In this document: one piece after another, positions 26,396-37,800 of the stretch
How the letters are laid out: the number at the start of each line of letters is the position of its first letter
Numbering within the stretch: the stretch's first letter is position 1
DNA from: Galbibacter sp038433465
GTDB taxonomy: Bacteria > Bacteroidota > Bacteroidia > Flavobacteriales > Flavobacteriaceae
Direction of reading: 5' to 3'
Assembly (NCBI RefSeq): GCF_038433465.1
Contig: NZ_JAESVF010000008.1
Span: forward strand, 1-64,000
Length of the DNA: 64,000 nucleotides
Position numbers and translations under genes: made by a program
The notes under the pieces: generated by a model
The model's database searches: none
Told to the model about the DNA's origin: nothing
What the model saw: the letters and a program-made list of their open reading frames with translations, nothing else

Positions 26396-27730
26396 ATGCA
26401 AAAATTACCAAAAGTTCCGCAGTGGAGAGTGATTTTAAATGCACAACGGATTTTAAAGAATCCATTATCTTTTCATAAAGAAATTTTTGAGGAGAGTGGA
26501 GATATTTTCACGGTCAGTACACCTACAGGAGCGCCTGTTGTGTTTACCAAAAACCCAAATATAGTTCGGCATATTCTTCAGAAAAACCACAGTAATTACA
26601 AAAAGTCTTCACTTCAAACAGAAGATTTAGCAAATTATATCGGTCACGGATTATTAACTTCGGAAGGAGCGCACTGGTTAGTACATCGAAGAATGATTCA
26701 GCCTGCTTTTCATAAAAAAAAGTTGGAAGATTTACTGAATACAATGCTCCATGCTATCAAAGCAGAACTTCTTCAAATTCAAGAAAACAAAACCTTAGAC
26801 GTATATCCGTTGATGGGAGATTTGGCTTTTCAAGTGGTTGCAAAATCACTTTTTAGTCGTACCGATATTCGAGCATCGATGGCAAAACTTCAGCATATTA
26901 CCGAAGTGAATCAGCAAATGGTAATTCGCGAAATGAGACAACCATATTTACAATGGTGGTTTTCGTTATCTGGAATGAAAAAAAAGCATTTGGGATTTGC
27001 ACAAGAAGGGCGCGAAATTTTAAATACAATTATCGAAGAACGGATTTCGTCTAAAAGAGAAGAAAACGATTTGCTCGATATGTTGCTCAATGCCAAATAT
27101 GAAGACGGAACTTCCATGTCGCGACAGCAATTAATAGATGAAGTTTTAATTTTATTTACAGCGGGGCACGAAACTACGGCAAATACCTTGAGTTTTACTT
27201 TGTTTTTATTGGCAAAACATCCTGAAATTCAAGAAAAATTATACCGAGAAATTAAAGATATTACCATTGATGAAGATCAAATAGCAGCTGTTTTTAAGGA
27301 GTTACCGTATGTGAAAGCGTGTATTGAGGAGGCAATGCGTTTGTATCCGCCTGTTTATGTAATCGATAGGGTTGCTATTGAAGACGATGAGGTAGAAGGG
27401 CATATTTTTAAAAAGGACACTTTAGTTTTATTGTCTATTTACGAATTGCATCGAGCAGAAAATTTTTGGAAAAACCCAGATGAATTTAATCCAGATCGCT
27501 TTTTAAATACCGACAAAAAAGAATACGCTGCTTATTATTATCCGTTTGGAGCTGGACCGAGAATGTGCGTTGGAAATAATTTTGCAATGTTTGAAATGAT
27601 GCTGGTTTTAGTAGAAATCTTCAAAAAGTATAAAGTTTCATCAAGGTTGGAAGCGGTAGATATCAATCCGCTTATTTCCTTGAAACCTAAAAAAGTGCCC
27701 TTACATTTTCAGCAAAGAATAGATAATTGA
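26396..27730 (+). CDS. Cytochrome P450
   Basis: Haem-thiolate monooxygenase, 444 residues. Visible features are the oxygen-activation helix motif AGHETTANTLSF (A/G-G-x-x-T/S), the ExxR motif EEAMRLYPP, the aromatic region FNPDRF, and the haem loop YPFGAGPRMCVGNN with axial Cys about residue 391. Sequence style is like CYP4/CYP102-related bacterial enzymes that hydroxylate fatty acids. No redox partner is encoded nearby. Its TGA stop overlaps the TTG start of queG. Substrate unknown. Confidence 0.95.
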   Translation: MQKLPKVPQWRVILNAQRILKNPLSFHKEIFEESGDIFTVSTPTGAPVVFTKNPNIVRHILQKNHSNYKKSSLQTEDLANYIGHGLLTSEGAHWLVHRRMIQPAFHKKKLEDLLNTMLHAIKAELLQIQENKTLDVYPLMGDLAFQVVAKSLFSRTDIRASMAKLQHITEVNQQMVIREMRQPYLQWWFSLSGMKKKHLGFAQEGREILNTIIEERISSKREENDLLDMLLNAKYEDGTSMSRQQLIDEVLILFTAGHETTANTLSFTLFLLAKHPEIQEKLYREIKDITIDEDQIAAVFKELPYVKACIEEAMRLYPPVYVIDRVAIEDDEVEGHIFKKDTLVLLSIYELHRAENFWKNPDEFNPDRFLNTDKKEYAAYYYPFGAGPRMCVGNNFAMFEMMLVLVEIFKKYKVSSRLEAVDINPLISLKPKKVPLHFQQRIDN

Positions 27731-28662
27731 CGCCCAAAGAAAAACATACAAACCTTATCAAAGCCGAAGCAAAACGTCTCGGGTTTTTGTCCTGCGGAAT
27801 TTCGAAAGCCGATTTTTTGGAAGCCGAAGCACCTCGCTTAGAACGTTGGCTAAAAAATGAAATGCACGGCGAAATGCGTTATATGGAAAACCATTTTGAT
27901 AAGCGTTTGGATCCTCGAAAGTTGGTAGAAGGTTCAAAATCGGTTATTTCGTTGCTGTTAAATTATTTTCCTTCGGAAGTGCAACAAGACACTTCAGCGC
28001 CAAAAATTTCGAAATATGCCTACGGAACCGATTACCACTTTGTAATAAAAGACAAGCTGAAACAACTTTTGGCATTTATAGAAACCGAAATTGGAGACGT
28101 CTCAGGGCGTGCTTTTGTTGATTCGGCACCTGTACTCGACAAAGCTTGGGCTGCAAAAAGCGGTTTAGGATGGATAGGCAAAAACAGTAATTTGCTTTCC
28201 AAACAAGTGGGTTCTTTCTTTTTTATTGCTGAATTGATTGTCGATTTAGATTTAATTTACGACACTCCAGTAACCGACCACTGCGGAAGTTGTACTGCTT
28301 GTATCGATGCCTGTCCAACGCAAGCAATTACGGAGCCTTATGTGGTAGATGGTAGCAAGTGTATTTCGTATTTTACAATTGAGTTGAAAGACCAAATCCC
28401 AACAGGTTTTTCTGGGAAATTTGACGATTGGATGTTTGGTTGCGATGTGTGTCAAGATGTATGCCCGTGGAACCGTTTTTCAAAACCGCATAATGAACCA
28501 CTTTTTAATCCGCATCCAGAGTTGTTAGCAATGACCAAAAAAGATTGGGAAGAAATCACACAGGAAGTTTTTAGCGAAATTTTCAAGAAATCGGCAGTAA
28601 AACGCACAAAATACGCCGGACTTAAACGGAATATTGAATTTCTTTCCGAAGGGAAAAAATAG
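27727..28662 (+). CDS. queG: Epoxyqueuosine reductase
   Basis: Catalyses the last step of queuosine tRNA modification, using cobalamin and two [4Fe-4S] clusters. 311 residues. The DUF1730 region (about 55-135) includes SVISLLLNYFPS; the catalytic Asp is probably in FVDSAPVLDKAWAAKSGLGW, then WIGKNSNLL. Cluster ligands are CGSCTACIDACP and CDVCQDVCPW. The start is TTG at 27727, overlapping the P450 stop as TTGA; no nearer ATG keeps the N-terminal helix. Co-transcription with P450 looks accidental in function. Confidence 0.96.
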   Translation: MTPKEKHTNLIKAEAKRLGFLSCGISKADFLEAEAPRLERWLKNEMHGEMRYMENHFDKRLDPRKLVEGSKSVISLLLNYFPSEVQQDTSAPKISKYAYGTDYHFVIKDKLKQLLAFIETEIGDVSGRAFVDSAPVLDKAWAAKSGLGWIGKNSNLLSKQVGSFFFIAELIVDLDLIYDTPVTDHCGSCTACIDACPTQAITEPYVVDGSKCISYFTIELKDQIPTGFSGKFDDWMFGCDVCQDVCPWNRFSKPHNEPLFNPHPELLAMTKKDWEEITQEVFSEIFKKSAVKRTKYAGLKRNIEFLSEGKK

Positions 28663-28774
28663 TGTGTAGTTCGAAAAATTTGAAAGTTTATCCAAAATTT
28701 TCAATAGGAATAAAACACATAAAAGAATATAAATATTTTCACTTTTTGTTTAAACGTTTCGATGATTATTCTTA

Positions 28775-28782
28775 TACCTTTG
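28775..28782 (+). promoter_or_regulatory. -7 promoter element of the malic enzyme gene
   Basis: TACCTTTG matches TAnnTTTG. A TTG at 28746-28748 is 26 bp upstream, slightly beyond the usual spacing. The leader would be about 95 nt. Confidence 0.5.
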
Positions 28783-28882
28783 CGTATAGAAATTAATAGT
28801 TAAAATATAAATCATCGCCTTGCGTTATTTATATAATTTTATCAGAAGATAAAAAACTCATTCAGTAGGAAAAACAGCAATT

Positions 28883-31174
28883 ATGAGTAAAGAAAGCAGA
28901 AGACGAGAAGCTTTAGTATACCATGCTAAACCCCAACCGGGAAAAATAAAAATAGTTCCAACCAAGAGATACGCTACGCAACGCGACTTGGCATTGGCAT
29001 ATTCGCCAGGAGTTGCAGAGCCTTGTTTGGAAATCGCAAAAGATGTAGATAACGCATACAAATACACCGCCAAAGGGAATTTGGTAGCAGTAATTACCAA
29101 CGGAACTGCTGTTTTAGGACTTGGAGATATAGGTCCGGAAGCCTCAAAACCAGTAATGGAAGGTAAAGGATTGTTGTTTAAAATTTTTGCTGATATTGAC
29201 GGAATCGATATCGAACTTAACACCAAAGATGTAGATAAGTTTATCGAAACCGTAAAAACAATTGCACCAACCTTTGGAGGAATTAATTTAGAAGATATCA
29301 AAGCGCCTGAAGCTTTCGAAATTGAACGTCGTTTAAAGGAAGAATTAGATATTCCTGTAATGCACGACGACCAACACGGAACGGCAATTATTTCGGCGGC
29401 AGCGTTGTTAAATGCATTAGAAATTGCAGAGAAGAAAATTGAAGATGTCCGTATCGTAATTAGCGGAGCAGGGGCAGCAGCAGTTTCATGTACGCGTTTG
29501 TATAAAGCCTTTGGAGCAAGTGCAGAAAATATTGTAATGCTCGATAGCAAAGGTGTTATCAGAAAAGATCGTGAAAATCTTTCAAAAGAAAAGTTGGAAT
29601 TTGCTTCCGATAGAAAAATAGACACTTTAGAAGAAGCTATGAAAGACGCCGATGTTTTTATCGGACTTTCGATTGCCGATGTGGTAACGCCAGAAATGCT
29701 AACGTCGATGGCGCTTAACCCAATTGTTTTTGCAATGGCAAATCCAGATCCAGAAATTGCATACGATTTGGCAATGAGCACTCGCGAAGACATTATTATG
29801 GCTACAGGACGTTCCGACCATCCTAACCAAGTAAATAACGTTCTTGGGTTTCCTTTTATTTTTAGAGGAGCATTAGATGTACGTGCTACAAAAATTAACG
29901 AAGCCATGAAAATGGCGGCTGTAAAAGCACTTGCAGAGCTTACAAAAGAGCCAGTGCCAGAGCAAGTAAATATTGCTTATGGCGAAACAAAATTGACTTT
30001 TGGTAGAGATTATATCATTCCGAAGCCATTCGATCCAAGACTTATTGCAGCAGTGCCGCCAGCAGTTGCCAAAGCGGCTATGGAAAGTGGTGTTGCAAAA
30101 GAGCCTATCGAAGATTGGGATCGTTATGAGGAGGAGTTGCTACAACGCCTTGGAAACGATAATAAAATTGTAAGGCTACTGCATAACAGAGCGAAAACAA
30201 ATCCGAAGAAAGTTGTTTTTGCAGAAGCAGATCATTTAGATATTTTAAAAGCTGCGCAAATTGTTTTAGATGAAGGAATTGCAGAGCCTATTTTACTAGG
30301 GAACAAAGAAACCATTGTCGAGTTGATGAAAGAAATCGATTTTGAAGCCGATGTAGTTATCATCGATACCAAAACCGATGCTTGCAACGAGAAGAAAAAA
30401 CAATATGCACAAAAATATTGGGAAGCTAGAAAGCGTCATGGAGTAACTTTTTATGATGCACAAAAGAAAATGCGCGATCGCAATTATTTTGCTGCCATGA
30501 TGGTTAATGAAGGTGATGCCGACTGTTTAATTTCTGGGTATTCTAGAGCTTATCCAACGGTAGTTAGACCAATGTTAGAGCTTATCGGGAAAGCAAATGG
30601 CGTAAGTAAAGTTGCTGCAATGAACTTAATGATTACGGGTCGTGGTCCAATGTTCTTAGCAGATACATCAATTAATATCGATCCTACAGCAAAAGAATTG
30701 GCTAAGATCGCACAAATGACAGCAACTGCTGCAAAAATGTTTGGAATTGAGCCTGTTATTGCAATGCTTTCGTATGCAAACTTTGGTTCTTCTAAAGATG
30801 AAAGAGCAAACAAAGTAGGCGATGCAGTAGCGTATTTACACCGTCATTATCCAGATATTTTGGTAGATGGAGAGTTACAATCAGATTTTGCTTTAAACAA
30901 AGAGTTGTTACAAAGTCAGTTTCCATTTTCAAAACTAGCAGGGAAAAAAGTAAATACCTTGATATTCCCTAACTTAGATGCTGCAAACATCACCTATAAG
31001 TTAATGAAAGAGTTGAATCAAACCGATTCTATCGGACCTATTTTATTAGGAATGAAAAAACCTGTTCATATTCTTCAATTGGGAGCTGGAGTAGAAGAAA
31101 TTGTAAATATGACAGCTGTTGCAGTGGTTGATGCCCAAGAGAAAGAAAAGCGTCAGAAGGCAGCAAATTCATAA
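28883..31174 (+). CDS. maeB: NADP-type malic enzyme fused to phosphotransacetylase-like domain
   Basis: Oxidatively decarboxylates malate to pyruvate. 763 residues. The malic-enzyme half (about 1-425) shows YSPGVAEPCLEIAKDV, the substrate/metal region MHDDQHGTAIISAAAL, and the Rossmann motif VVISGAGAAAVSCTRLYKAF. The second half (about 430-760) is phosphotransacetylase-like (NPKKVVFAEADHLDILKAAQ, LMITGRGPMFLADTSIN) and in this family is usually regulatory rather than catalytic. Length and order match MaeB-type enzymes. Single gene with its own promoter. Confidence 0.97.
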   Translation: MSKESRRREALVYHAKPQPGKIKIVPTKRYATQRDLALAYSPGVAEPCLEIAKDVDNAYKYTAKGNLVAVITNGTAVLGLGDIGPEASKPVMEGKGLLFKIFADIDGIDIELNTKDVDKFIETVKTIAPTFGGINLEDIKAPEAFEIERRLKEELDIPVMHDDQHGTAIISAAALLNALEIAEKKIEDVRIVISGAGAAAVSCTRLYKAFGASAENIVMLDSKGVIRKDRENLSKEKLEFASDRKIDTLEEAMKDADVFIGLSIADVVTPEMLTSMALNPIVFAMANPDPEIAYDLAMSTREDIIMATGRSDHPNQVNNVLGFPFIFRGALDVRATKINEAMKMAAVKALAELTKEPVPEQVNIAYGETKLTFGRDYIIPKPFDPRLIAAVPPAVAKAAMESGVAKEPIEDWDRYEEELLQRLGNDNKIVRLLHNRAKTNPKKVVFAEADHLDILKAAQIVLDEGIAEPILLGNKETIVELMKEIDFEADVVIIDTKTDACNEKKKQYAQKYWEARKRHGVTFYDAQKKMRDRNYFAAMMVNEGDADCLISGYSRAYPTVVRPMLELIGKANGVSKVAAMNLMITGRGPMFLADTSINIDPTAKELAKIAQMTATAAKMFGIEPVIAMLSYANFGSSKDERANKVGDAVAYLHRHYPDILVDGELQSDFALNKELLQSQFPFSKLAGKKVNTLIFPNLDAANITYKLMKELNQTDSIGPILLGMKKPVHILQLGAGVEEIVNMTAVAVVDAQEKEKRQKAANS

Positions 31175-31200
31175 GAATTATAAATTCATAATAAGAATAA

Positions 31201-31240
31201 ATGCTCTAAATGTAATTAATTTTGTTACATTTGGAGCATT
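31201..31240. terminator. Hairpin between maeB and ruvA overlapping the ruvA -7 element
   Basis: ATGCTCTAAATGTAA pairs with TTACATTTGGAGCAT (one G-U) around a 9-nt loop. The following T stretch is interrupted (AACGTTTTATT), so termination may be leaky. TACATTTG (31226-31233) in the right arm matches a -7 element for ruvA (ATG 31256). Confidence 0.5.
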
Positions 31241-31255
31241 AACGTTTTATTAAGA

Positions 31256-31837
31256 ATGATTACACAGATTAAAGGAAGACTTGTTGAAAAGAATCCAACC
31301 GATGTGGTTATCGAGTGTAATGGTGTTGGCTACGAAATACACATTTCTTTGAATACCTACTCAAAGATCCCCTCAAACGAAAACCTACTGCTGTACACCC
31401 ATTTGCAAGTAAAAGAAGACTCGCATACACTTTATGGGTTTGCAGACAAAGCGGAAAGAGAAATATTTAGACTGTTAATTTCTGTTTCAGGAATTGGTGC
31501 TAGTATAGCAAGAACGATGTTGAGCTCGCTAGAACCTATTCAAATACGCGATGCTATTGCTTCAAGCGATGTGGCTACAATTCAATCTGTTAAAGGAATT
31601 GGTGCTAAAACAGCGCAGCGTGTTATCATAGATTTAAAAGACAAAATACTTAAAATTTACGATATCGATGAAGTTTTTACTCCTCAGGGCAATACAAATA
31701 AAGATGAGGCGTTATCTGCTTTAGAAGTTTTAGGCTTTGCGAGAAAGCAAGCCGAAAAAGTGGTAGATAAAATAGTAAAAACCGAACCCGATTTAAGTGT
31801 TGAAAACATAATTAAAAACGCGCTTAAAAATTTATAA
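31256..31837 (+). CDS. ruvA: Holliday junction DNA-binding protein RuvA
   Basis: 193 residues. Domain I OB fold (MITQIKGRLVEKNPTDVVIE), domain II with two helix-hairpin-helix motifs (LISVSGIGASIARTMLS, SVKGIGAKTAQRVIIDLKDK), a flexible linker, and C-terminal domain III (NKDEALSALEVLGFARKQAE) that contacts RuvB. Full length. The sprA start is 5 bp after its stop. Confidence 0.98.
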   Translation: MITQIKGRLVEKNPTDVVIECNGVGYEIHISLNTYSKIPSNENLLLYTHLQVKEDSHTLYGFADKAEREIFRLLISVSGIGASIARTMLSSLEPIQIRDAIASSDVATIQSVKGIGAKTAQRVIIDLKDKILKIYDIDEVFTPQGNTNKDEALSALEVLGFARKQAEKVVDKIVKTEPDLSVENIIKNALKNL

Positions 31838-31842
31838 CTGGC

Positions 31843-34800
31843 TTGAAAAAGAATACTAGCCCTAACTTATTAAATAGGCAGCTAAGCACACTTTTTGTTG
31901 TATGTTGCTTGTTTTTTACAACTACAATTTTTTCCCAGGAAGAGTCTAATCAAGAGCAAGATTCTACCCAGGCAGGAGCGTCTTTGGGTCGGATTAAAAT
32001 GCAAAAACTCGAAAGTATTGCTACCAAATATACTTATGACCCTGTGTCAGATATGTATATTTATACCGAAACCATTGGTAAATACGATGTTTCCCACCCT
32101 ATTATGTTGACTTCAGAAGAATATGAAAAATTGATTCTGAAGGAACAAATGAAAGAGTATTTCAAAGAGAAAATAGACGCTGTTGATGGGAAGGAAGGAA
32201 CGGAAGGGGCTCAGAAAAATTTACTGCCTAGTTTTTATGTAAATTCAGATTTTTTTGAAAGTGTCTTCGGAGGAAATACAATCGAGGTAATTCCGCAAGG
32301 TTCGGTAGCGATGGATTTGGGGGTGCGTTATCAAAAAAATGACAACCCAGCTTTATCGCCTAGAAATAGAAGTAATATTTCTTTCGACTTCGATCAACGA
32401 ATTAGTTTGAGTTTATTGGGGCGTGTAGGTACGCGTTTGTCGATTAATGCAAATTACGATACCGAGGCAACTTTCGATTTTCAGAATATCATCAAATTAG
32501 AATATCAACCCAACGAAGACGATATCATTCAAAAAGTAGAGGTTGGTAATGTTAGTATGCCGCTTAACAGTTCGTTGATTAGTGGGGCACAAAGTTTATT
32601 CGGTGTAAAAACAGAACTTAAATTTGGGCGTACAAGGGTTACAGGAGTGTTTTCAGAGCAGCGTTCTCAAAGCCGAAGCGTAACGGCGCAAGGCGGAGGA
32701 ACCATAAACGATTTCGAAATTTTAGCACTCGATTACGATGAAGATCGACACTTCTTCTTATCACAATATTTTAGAGATCAATACGACCAGGCGTTGGAGA
32801 ACTATCCATACATCCGAAGTCAAGTTCAAATTACAAGAATTGAGGTTTGGGTAACCAACCGTGCGCAACGAACCGACAATGTTAGAAATGTTGTGGCGCT
32901 TCAAGATTTAGGGGAACCCGAACAAGAAAATACACGTATCAACCAAAATGCGCCAGGCGGATTTTTTGGTTCGATAAACAATTTACCACGAAACGCTGCA
33001 AATGCTTACGATCCATTCAATATTGGAGGTGCAGGCTCTGTGTTAACCGATGCTATTCGAGATATCGCAACGGTTCAGCAAGGGTTTAATATGGCGGGCT
33101 ACAACCCGAGTCAAGGTTTTGATTATTCGATTTTAGAAAACGCTCGAAAATTAGAGCCAAATCGAGAATATACAGTAGATACGCAGCTTGGGTATATTTC
33201 CTTAAATCAGCGGTTGAGCAATGATGAGGTGCTTGCAGTAGCTTATCAATATACATATCAAGGTGAAGTTTACCAAGTTGGGGAGTTTGCAAATGATGGT
33301 GTAAATGCTACCGAGTTTGAAGAATCTAACGGAGTCGTAACACAAGTAAATCCGCAAGCATTGGTATTGAAAATGCTAAAGAGTAACATTACAAATGTTT
33401 CCGATCCTGTGTGGGATTTGATGATGAAAAACTTCTATTCAACAGGAGCATATCAATTATCTCAAGAAGACTTTAGGATGAACATTTTGTACACCGATCC
33501 TTCTCCTATAAATTATATTACTCCTGTAGACGAGGCTACTTGGCCACAAGGATTGGACGAGAAAATTTTATTGCAAGTTTTCAATTTTGACCGATTAAAT
33601 GTTTACAATGATCCGCAGAATGGTGGAGATGGATTTTTTGATTATTTGCCAGGAGTAACTATTGATGTTCAAAACGGATTGATAAAGTTTACAAAAGTTG
33701 AGCCTTTTGGAGGTTATTTATACGATGTTTTAGGAGGCGGAAATAATTATGACGATGATAATTATTCGCCAAATAACGATAACCAAGCTAAATATGTTTA
33801 CCGAAATATGTATAAACTTACCAAAGCAGCTTCTTTAGAAAATGCTGAGAAAAATAAGTTTATGCTGAAAGGACGCTACAAAGCGCAAAGCTCTGGCGGA
33901 ATTCCTTTAGGGGCTTTTAACGTGCCTCAAGGTTCTGTGCGTGTTACTGCTGGTGGACGTGTACTTCAAGAGGGTGTAGATTATACGGTAAATTATCAGG
34001 CGGGAACAGTACAAATTATCGATCCGAGTTTGGAGGCTTCGAATGTGCCGATTGAAGTTTCCGTAGAAAACAATGCAGTTTTCGGGCAACAAACGCGTCG
34101 TTTTTCTGGAGTTCATGTAGAGCATCAGTTTAATGAAGATTTTATGTTAGGAGGTACGTTTTTGAATATGAGCGAACGTCCGTTAACGCAAAAAGCAAAC
34201 TTCGGAATAGAGCCTGTTAATAATACTATTTTAGGACTCAACGGAAACTATTCAAAAGAAATACCATTTTTAACCCGAATGGTAAACAAACTTCCAAATA
34301 TTGATACCGATGCGCCTTCGAGGCTTTCGGTTCGTGGAGACTTTGCATATTTAATTCCAGGTTCTCCTAAGAGTTCGGACTTTGACGGAGAAACAACTTC
34401 TTATCTTGATGATTTTGAAGGAGCGCAAGCTTTTATCGATATTCGATCTTCGTTGGCATGGTCGTTGGCAAGTGCACCAATTGGTTATGGTGGAGAGATT
34501 GAAAACGACAATGTGGCTTCGCGTGCAAAACGTGCAAAGATGGCTTGGTATACTATCGACCCTATTTTTTATAGCAACCAACGTCCAAGCGGAATTAACG
34601 ACAACGATATTTCGAGCAATCAAACACGACGTATTTTTATAGATGAAATTTTTCCTCAGCAAGATGTGGCACAAGGGCAAACGTTGGTGCAAGCTACGTT
34701 GGATGTTGCTTATTACCCTGCTGAAAAAGGACCTTATAACGACAATGCGAGTTTTGATAATTTAACAGCACAAGATCGTTGGGCGGGAATTATGCGTTCG

Positions 34801-37800
34801 GTTAACAGTACCAATTTTGAGCAATCAAATGTGGAGTACATTCAGTTTTGGGTACTCGATCCTTATTATCAAGACGGGCCAACTCCTGGGCAAAACGGAG
34901 AGCTTGTTTTTAACTTGGGAAACATAAACGAAGATATTTTAAAAGACGGTAGAAAGCAGTACGAAAACGGGTTGCCAGTAGAGAATAATCCTGCGCTTGT
35001 AAATACTACTTCTTTCGGAAAAGTGCCTTCAACACAATCGTTGGTATATGCTTTTAATGCCGATACTTCTAATAGAAATGTTCAGGATGCAGGTTATGAC
35101 GGACTTTTAGACGAGGAGGAAGCTTCATATTATAGTAATCCTGGTCCTGATCCAGCACTCGATAACTATCAATTCTATTTGGATGCTACAGGAGGAATTT
35201 TAGATCGTTACTACAATTATAACAATCCGCAAGGGAACTCTCCTGTACAAGTGGGAGATACCAATAGAGGATCTACTACCTTGCCAGATGTTGAAGATAT
35301 TGACCGAGATTTAACGATGAATACGGTTGATAGTTATTTTGAGTACCGAATTCCAATTGGACCAAATATTCAAAGAACCGATCCTTTTGTAACAGATATT
35401 AGAGAAGTTGAAGTTGAAACGCCAAACAACGACAATTATCGTGTACGTTGGATTCAGTTTAAAGTGCCAATTGATGAATACGATGAAGCAATAGGTGGAA
35501 TTACAGATATTCGTTCGATTAGTTTTATGCGAATGTTTATGACAGGATTTAGCGAACCTATTGTATTGCGTTTTGGAACGCTCGATTTAGTGCGTGGCGA
35601 TTGGAGAAATTACTCATCGAGTTTGCAACCAGAAGACGATCCAGATCCAACTGACGACGGAACTTTAGTAGATGTAAATACAGTAAACATACAAGAAAAC
35701 GAGCAAAGAGAGCCAATTCCGTATCGTTTGCCTCCAGGAGTTGTTCGAGAAGAATTGAATAACAATAACACCATTATTCGTCAGAATGAGCAATCGCTTT
35801 CTTTTGCGGTATGCGACTTAGAACCTGAAGACTCTCGTGCAGTATTTAAAAACATCAATGTAGATATCCGTCAGTATAAACGATTAAAAATGTTTATTCA
35901 TGCGGAACAATACAATACAAATCCGTTAGCCGATGGTGATTTGGTAGCGTTTGTTCGAATAGGTACCGATTTTACAGAAAACTATTATCAGGTGGAGATG
36001 CCATTGCAAGTTACTCCTGCAGGAACAACAGATTCTTCAACTATTTGGCCAGATATAAATAGTATTGATTTGCCTTTGGATTTACTTTCAAAAATTAAAG
36101 CTACAGGTATTGCAGATGGGTCATTACAAGAAGTTACGTATTACGATGCTGACGGAAACTTGGTAGACGAATTTGCTCCACGAGAGTTGGGAGAAATGCG
36201 TGTAGCTATAAAAGGTAATCCGAGTTTAGGAAGTATTAGAGCAGCTATGGTTGGGGTGAAAAACCCAAGTACAACTGTGGGAGATAATGTTTGTGGAGAG
36301 GTTTGGTTTAACGAATTGCGTTTGGCAGAACTCGATAATAGCGGAGGTTGGGCAGCAGTAGCTTCAATGGATTTGAATGTTGCCGATTTTGCAAATGTTT
36401 CAGCAACAGGAAATATGAGTACTTCTGGTTTTGGAAGTATCGACCAAACTCCAAACGAGCGAAGTAGAGAAGATGCTAGAGGGTATTCGTTGAATAGTAA
36501 TGTTAATTTAGGGCAATTGCTTCCGAAGAATTGGGGGGTTCAATTACCAATGAATTATAGTGTTTCCGAAGAATTAATAACACCAGAGTTTGATCCGTTG
36601 TATCAAGACCTTAAGCTTGAAGACCGAATTAATGCTGCTGAGACTTCTCAGGAGAAAAATCAGATAAGAAATCAAGCGGAAGATTATACCAAGCGAAAAA
36701 GTATCAATTTTATTGGTGTTCGAAAAAATAGAGGTCCAGAGCAAAAACCAACAGTGTACGATGTAGAGAACTTCACATTTAATTTTGCTTACAACCAAAT
36801 GGAGCATCGCGATTACGAAATTGAACGTCTTCGAGATCAAAATGTAAGAACAGGATTTTTGTATAACCACAGTTTCCAGCCGATGGAAGTGGTGCCTCTA
36901 AAAAATAAAGATTCTATTTTAAAAAGTAAATATTGGACGTGGTTAAAAGACTTTAATTTTAACCTATTGCCAACAAGTGTTTCTTTAAATTCTAACATTA
37001 CACGTACGCTCAACAGGCAGTCGTTTAGGCAAGTTGTGGAGGCGGGAACAACGGCAGATTTCCTTGGGTTGCCAGAAGTACAGCAACGTAATTATTTATT
37101 CGATTGGCAATATGCGGTAAATTACAATCTTACCAAATCGTTGCAATTTAATTTTACAGCGGCTAACAATTATATAGTTAAGAATTATTTTACTGAAGAT
37201 GAAAACGGCGATCAAATTGTAAACCGTGACTTAGCATTATGGGATGGATTCTGGGATGTTGGAGATCCGAATAGGCATATGCAACAATTACAGTTGAATT
37301 ATGATATTCCGTTTGATAAAATTCCGTTTTTAGATTTTATTTCTGGAACTTATGCCTACACTGGAGACTTTGATTGGCAGCGTGGAAGTGATGTATTAAA
37401 TGAAGTTGCTGGGGAAGAATTAAATACCATTCAAAATGCAAGTACGCATAATCTTAGTGGTTCGTTAGGAATGGATAGACTGTATACTGCTTTAGGGTTG
37501 AAGCGTAAATCTGGAACTACAGCCAGAAGTTCAAGGGGAGCTTTACCAGTGGCAGATGCAAATGGGCAACAACAGCCACAAGAAACAAAAAGTAAAAAAT
37601 ATGTAGGGTACAATGCCATGATTGATTTGGTAACTATGGTAAAACGTATTAATGTAAGTTATAGTGAGAACAATGGTAAATTGTTACCAGGATATACAGA
37701 GTCGGTTGGGTTTATAGGAACTTTGCGTCCATCATGGGGGTTTGTATTTGGTAGTCAGTCGGATGTGCGATTTGAAGCAGCTCAAAAAGGATGGCTTACA

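Noticed and set aside
28858..29907. 349-codon open frame on the minus strand
   Set aside because: It is fully antisense to the malic-enzyme half of maeB and is Ser/Ile-rich low-complexity sequence, typical of a codon-bias shadow.
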